6,817 nt of DNA from an uncultured Collinsella sp. Its GTDB lineage: Bacteria > Actinomycetota > Coriobacteriia > Coriobacteriales > Coriobacteriaceae. Position numbers and translations under genes: made by a program. The stretch lies in the NCBI GenBank assembly GCA_900556205.1, contig USNX01000069.1, forward strand, positions 1-6,817, in the 5' to 3' direction. A model generated the notes under the pieces. The model worked only from the letters and a program-made list of their open reading frames with translations, did no database searches and was not told the DNA's origin. Below are positions 5,296 through 6,817 of this stretch, in pieces (within the stretch, counting starts at the first letter, position 1; each line of letters begins with the position of its first letter).

Positions 5296-6102
5296 CTACC
5301 AAACGCGTGCGATAGCAAGGCCATCGACAGCCGCGGCACCGGCGCGCTTGAGTTCTGCCGAAGCCGCCGCCATCGTCGCGCCTGTGGTAATGACGTCATC
5401 GATAAGCAGCAGGCGGCGGCCCCGCACGTCCTCGACCGTCTCGTACATGCCCCGGGCGCGCTCTCGGCGCTCCTCGCGACCGAGTTCGCGCTGGTCGCCA
5501 TGGCCGTACTTAACGAGGGCATCGAGCAGCGGTACACCCGACAGCTCACAAAATGGACGCGCAATGGCCTCCATATGATCAAAGCCGCGCCGCCGAAACG
5601 CCGCCGCTGTCGCAGGCACAAACACAACTGCGTCGGCAGCGGACAACACGCCGCCATAGCGATCGGGGGCCACAACTTGGGCATGCAGGGCGGTGTCGTA
5701 TAGCAGCTCTGCCAGATACAGCGCCAGGCGTCGCTCGCCCGCGTCTTTGTACGCTTTAATGATGCGCGGCAGCGGATGCGTGTAGGCGGCACATGCCAGG
5801 CAGCGATCGAGTGCCTCGGCCATTGCCGAGGACGCACCCTCGACCGAGCACTCAGTGCACAGCAGGTCTCCAAACGGAGCGCCGCATCGAGTGCAGCTAT
5901 GACGCGGATCGATGAGCGTAAGCGCCGCGAGGCAGTCTTGGCAAATTAGCGCGCCGGAGCGCTCGCAGCCGGCGCATCGCGTGGGCGACAACGCCTCGAG
6001 CGCCTCGTGCGCCGCACGCTCGGCAAACGGTAGCAATTCATCCGCAAACGGCAGGGTGCCAACGCTTTGCAGGCAACCCAACGCATTCAAATGTCTCTTC
6101 AC
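5296..6102 (-). CDS. comFC: ComFC-like phosphoribosyltransferase-fold protein (competence/amidophosphoribosyltransferase family)
   Basis: A 268-residue protein of the ComF family. Near the N-terminus are four CxxC pairs (C43/C46, C54/C57, C70/C73, C82/C85), a likely double zinc ribbon. The type I phosphoribosyltransferase domain follows, with IIKAYKDAGERRLA (114-127), VVFVPATAAAFRRRGFDHME (159-178, the family's RGF(N/D)-x-x-E segment), a DQRELGREERRERARGMY segment (203-220) and the PRPP loop LLLIDDVITTGAT (231-243). In naturally transformable bacteria ComFC is needed for DNA uptake or processing on the cytosolic side; its reaction is not settled. No ComFA helicase gene is visible. GTG 6102 is chosen because AGGGAGGG lies about 7 bases before it; a TTG at 6123 is in frame but has no ribosome binding site. 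That binding site is buried in a hairpin (6107-6140). Confidence 0.93.
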   Translation of the reverse strand: MKRHLNALGCLQSVGTLPFADELLPFAERAAHEALEALSPTRCAGCERSGALICQDCLAALTLIDPRHSCTRCGAPFGDLLCTECSVEGASSAMAEALDRCLACAAYTHPLPRIIKAYKDAGERRLALYLAELLYDTALHAQVVAPDRYGGVLSAADAVVFVPATAAAFRRRGFDHMEAIARPFCELSGVPLLDALVKYGHGDQRELGREERRERARGMYETVEDVRGRRLLLIDDVITTGATMAAASAELKRAGAAAVDGLAIARVW

Positions 6103-6106
6103 GACA

Positions 6107-6140
6107 CAACCCTCCCTATGCAAAGGCAGAGGGAGGGTTG
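6107..6140 (-). promoter_or_regulatory. Hairpin covering the comFC ribosome binding site
   Basis: CAACCCTCCCT and AGGGAGGGTTG form a perfect 11-bp stem (6107-6117 with 6130-6140); a 3-bp inner stem (TGC/GCA) can form in the 12-base loop. In the minus-strand mRNA the downstream arm is the comFC Shine-Dalgarno sequence, paired with a CCCTCCC stretch just upstream. The stem ends 4 bases before the GTG start. The T content after it is too low for an efficient intrinsic terminator, although it is the only hairpin of that size between the two genes. Confidence 0.65.
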
Positions 6141-6153
6141 TTGATTCAGCGCC

Positions 6154-6159
6154 ATGATA
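6154..6159 (-). promoter_or_regulatory. Possible -10 box for comFC
   Basis: TATCAT on the minus strand matches the -10 consensus at 5 of 6 positions, but no -35 box lies at the right distance. If used, the transcript would start near 6147 and its leader of about 45 bases would consist mostly of the hairpin over the ribosome binding site. Confidence 0.25.
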
Positions 6160-6204
6160 CCCCGACGCGTTTGGGGTTAGGCAGGTTAAATCCGCTCGCG
6201 GGCG

Positions 6205-6817
6205 TTATTCGCCGGCAGGCGGTTGCGGCGCGGACGAGCTCGGGGTCGAGCCCTCGCCACCATCCTGGCGCGGCTTGCGGGAACGGCGACGGCGACGGCG
6301 CTTTTGACCCTGGTCGGCCGAGCCCTCGCCACCGCGATCCTCGCGCGGCTCGCGCTCGTCGCGAGCGGCGCCACGCGAAGCCTTAGCAGTCGCTCCCCCG
6401 CCATCTCCGGGACGACGGCGCGTGACCTTGACCTCGCCATCCGAGACCTGATCGGCCACGGAGGGCACTGAGGGCTTCTGTTGCGCGCCCGAGGAATGGC
6501 GACGGCGCGGACGCGGCGCGCGCTCCTCCTCGCCACGCGACTTGCCGCCCTTGTCGGCAGGTGCATCGGAGGCCGAGGGGCCCTTGGAAGCGGCACCAGC
6601 CTCGCGAGCAGCTGCGACGCGGAAGGCGTCCTCGCGCTCCTCGCTCGACAGATGACGGCGGCGACGTCGTGTGGGGTTCATGCCACCGCCGCGATTCTGC
6701 TGCTGGGGTTGCTGAACCTCGCGCTCGCGGGGGGAATTCTTGCCTGCGGGAGCGGTCTCACCGGCATCGCCCGAGCCCGCGCGCTTGCGGCGGCGACGGC
6801 CACCGGCGGCCTCCTCG
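6205..6817 (-). CDS. Arginine-rich disordered C-terminal tail of an unidentified protein (partial)
   Basis: 203 residues are visible; the frame is open to the right edge, so the gene starts outside the window. The ATG at 6681 has no ribosome binding site and the same composition continues upstream of it, so it is not taken as a start. The visible part is low-complexity: runs of 4-6 Arg (RRRRK, TRRRRRHLSS, KRRRRRRSRK) alternate with Gly/Asp/Glu/Ser/Pro-rich stretches such as DEREPREDRGGEGSADQG, and it ends PQPPAGE. No folded domain is seen. Tails like this occur on RNA-binding proteins, for example DEAD-box RNA helicases and ribonucleases, where they add non-specific RNA affinity; which protein this is cannot be told. 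No clear terminator follows its stop codon, so read-through into comFC is possible. Confidence 0.8.
   Translation of the reverse strand, partial: EEAAGGRRRRKRAGSGDAGETAPAGKNSPREREVQQPQQQNRGGGMNPTRRRRRHLSSEEREDAFRVAAAREAGAASKGPSASDAPADKGGKSRGEEERAPRPRRRHSSGAQQKPSVPSVADQVSDGEVKVTRRRPGDGGGATAKASRGAARDEREPREDRGGEGSADQGQKRRRRRRSRKPRQDGGEGSTPSSSAPQPPAGE

Noticed and set aside
4806..5873. 355-codon minus-strand frame spanning comFC and the next gene in a shifted frame
   Set aside because: Its product is Arg/Cys/Ser-rich without motifs, whereas the two frames it overlaps carry clear family motifs.
6159..6177. 5-bp hairpin ACCCC/GGGGT as a terminator for the Arg-rich gene
   Set aside because: The stem is short, the loop is 9 bases, and no T run follows on the minus strand.

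Overview
The window looks like chromosomal DNA of a high-GC Gram-positive bacterium. My best guess is the class Coriobacteriia, something like Collinsella. This rests on the GC-rich codon use, the long-form ribosome hibernation factor, the DegV protein and a nuclease-fold family that I associate with this class. It is inference from the sequence, not a database match. Every gene I can support lies on the minus strand, so genes are read from high to low coordinates.

In transcription order the layout is as follows. (1) 6817-6205 is the C-terminal, arginine-rich, disordered tail of a protein that begins outside the window. (2) 6102-5296 is a ComFC/amidophosphoribosyltransferase-like protein with four CxxC pairs and a PRPP loop; its ribosome binding site sits inside a strong hairpin (6107-6140). 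(3) 5284-4172, 11 bases further on, is a protein of unknown function whose C-terminal part resembles a DUF559/Vsr-type (PD-(D/E)XK fold) nuclease domain. (4) 4171-3800 is AT-rich intergenic DNA with an imperfect inverted repeat of about 52 bases per arm (3916-4142) and two overlapping GC-rich hairpins (3872-3923). (5) A promoter near 3771-3799 is followed by an unusual leader of about 340 bases with no stop codon in the downstream gene's frame. (6) 3421-2414 is a lipoprotein with an amino-acid-type solute-binding domain, ending at a clear terminator (2314-2347). (7) 2096-1512 is long-form HPF, followed by a clear terminator (1451-1482). (8) 1432-479 is a DegV-family fatty-acid-binding protein. 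(9) 386-1 is the N-terminal 128 residues of a beta-hydroxyacid dehydrogenase.

Most genes are housekeeping or accessory single units rather than one pathway. comFC followed by hpf is a familiar order in Gram-positive genomes; here the two are separated by the nuclease-like gene, the inverted-repeat element and the orphan lipoprotein. That makes 2414-5284 the accessory part of the window and the best place to look for something new. The strongest unexplained signals are the inverted-repeat element at 3916-4142 with its attached hairpins, the hairpin over the comFC ribosome binding site, and the open leader of the lipoprotein gene.
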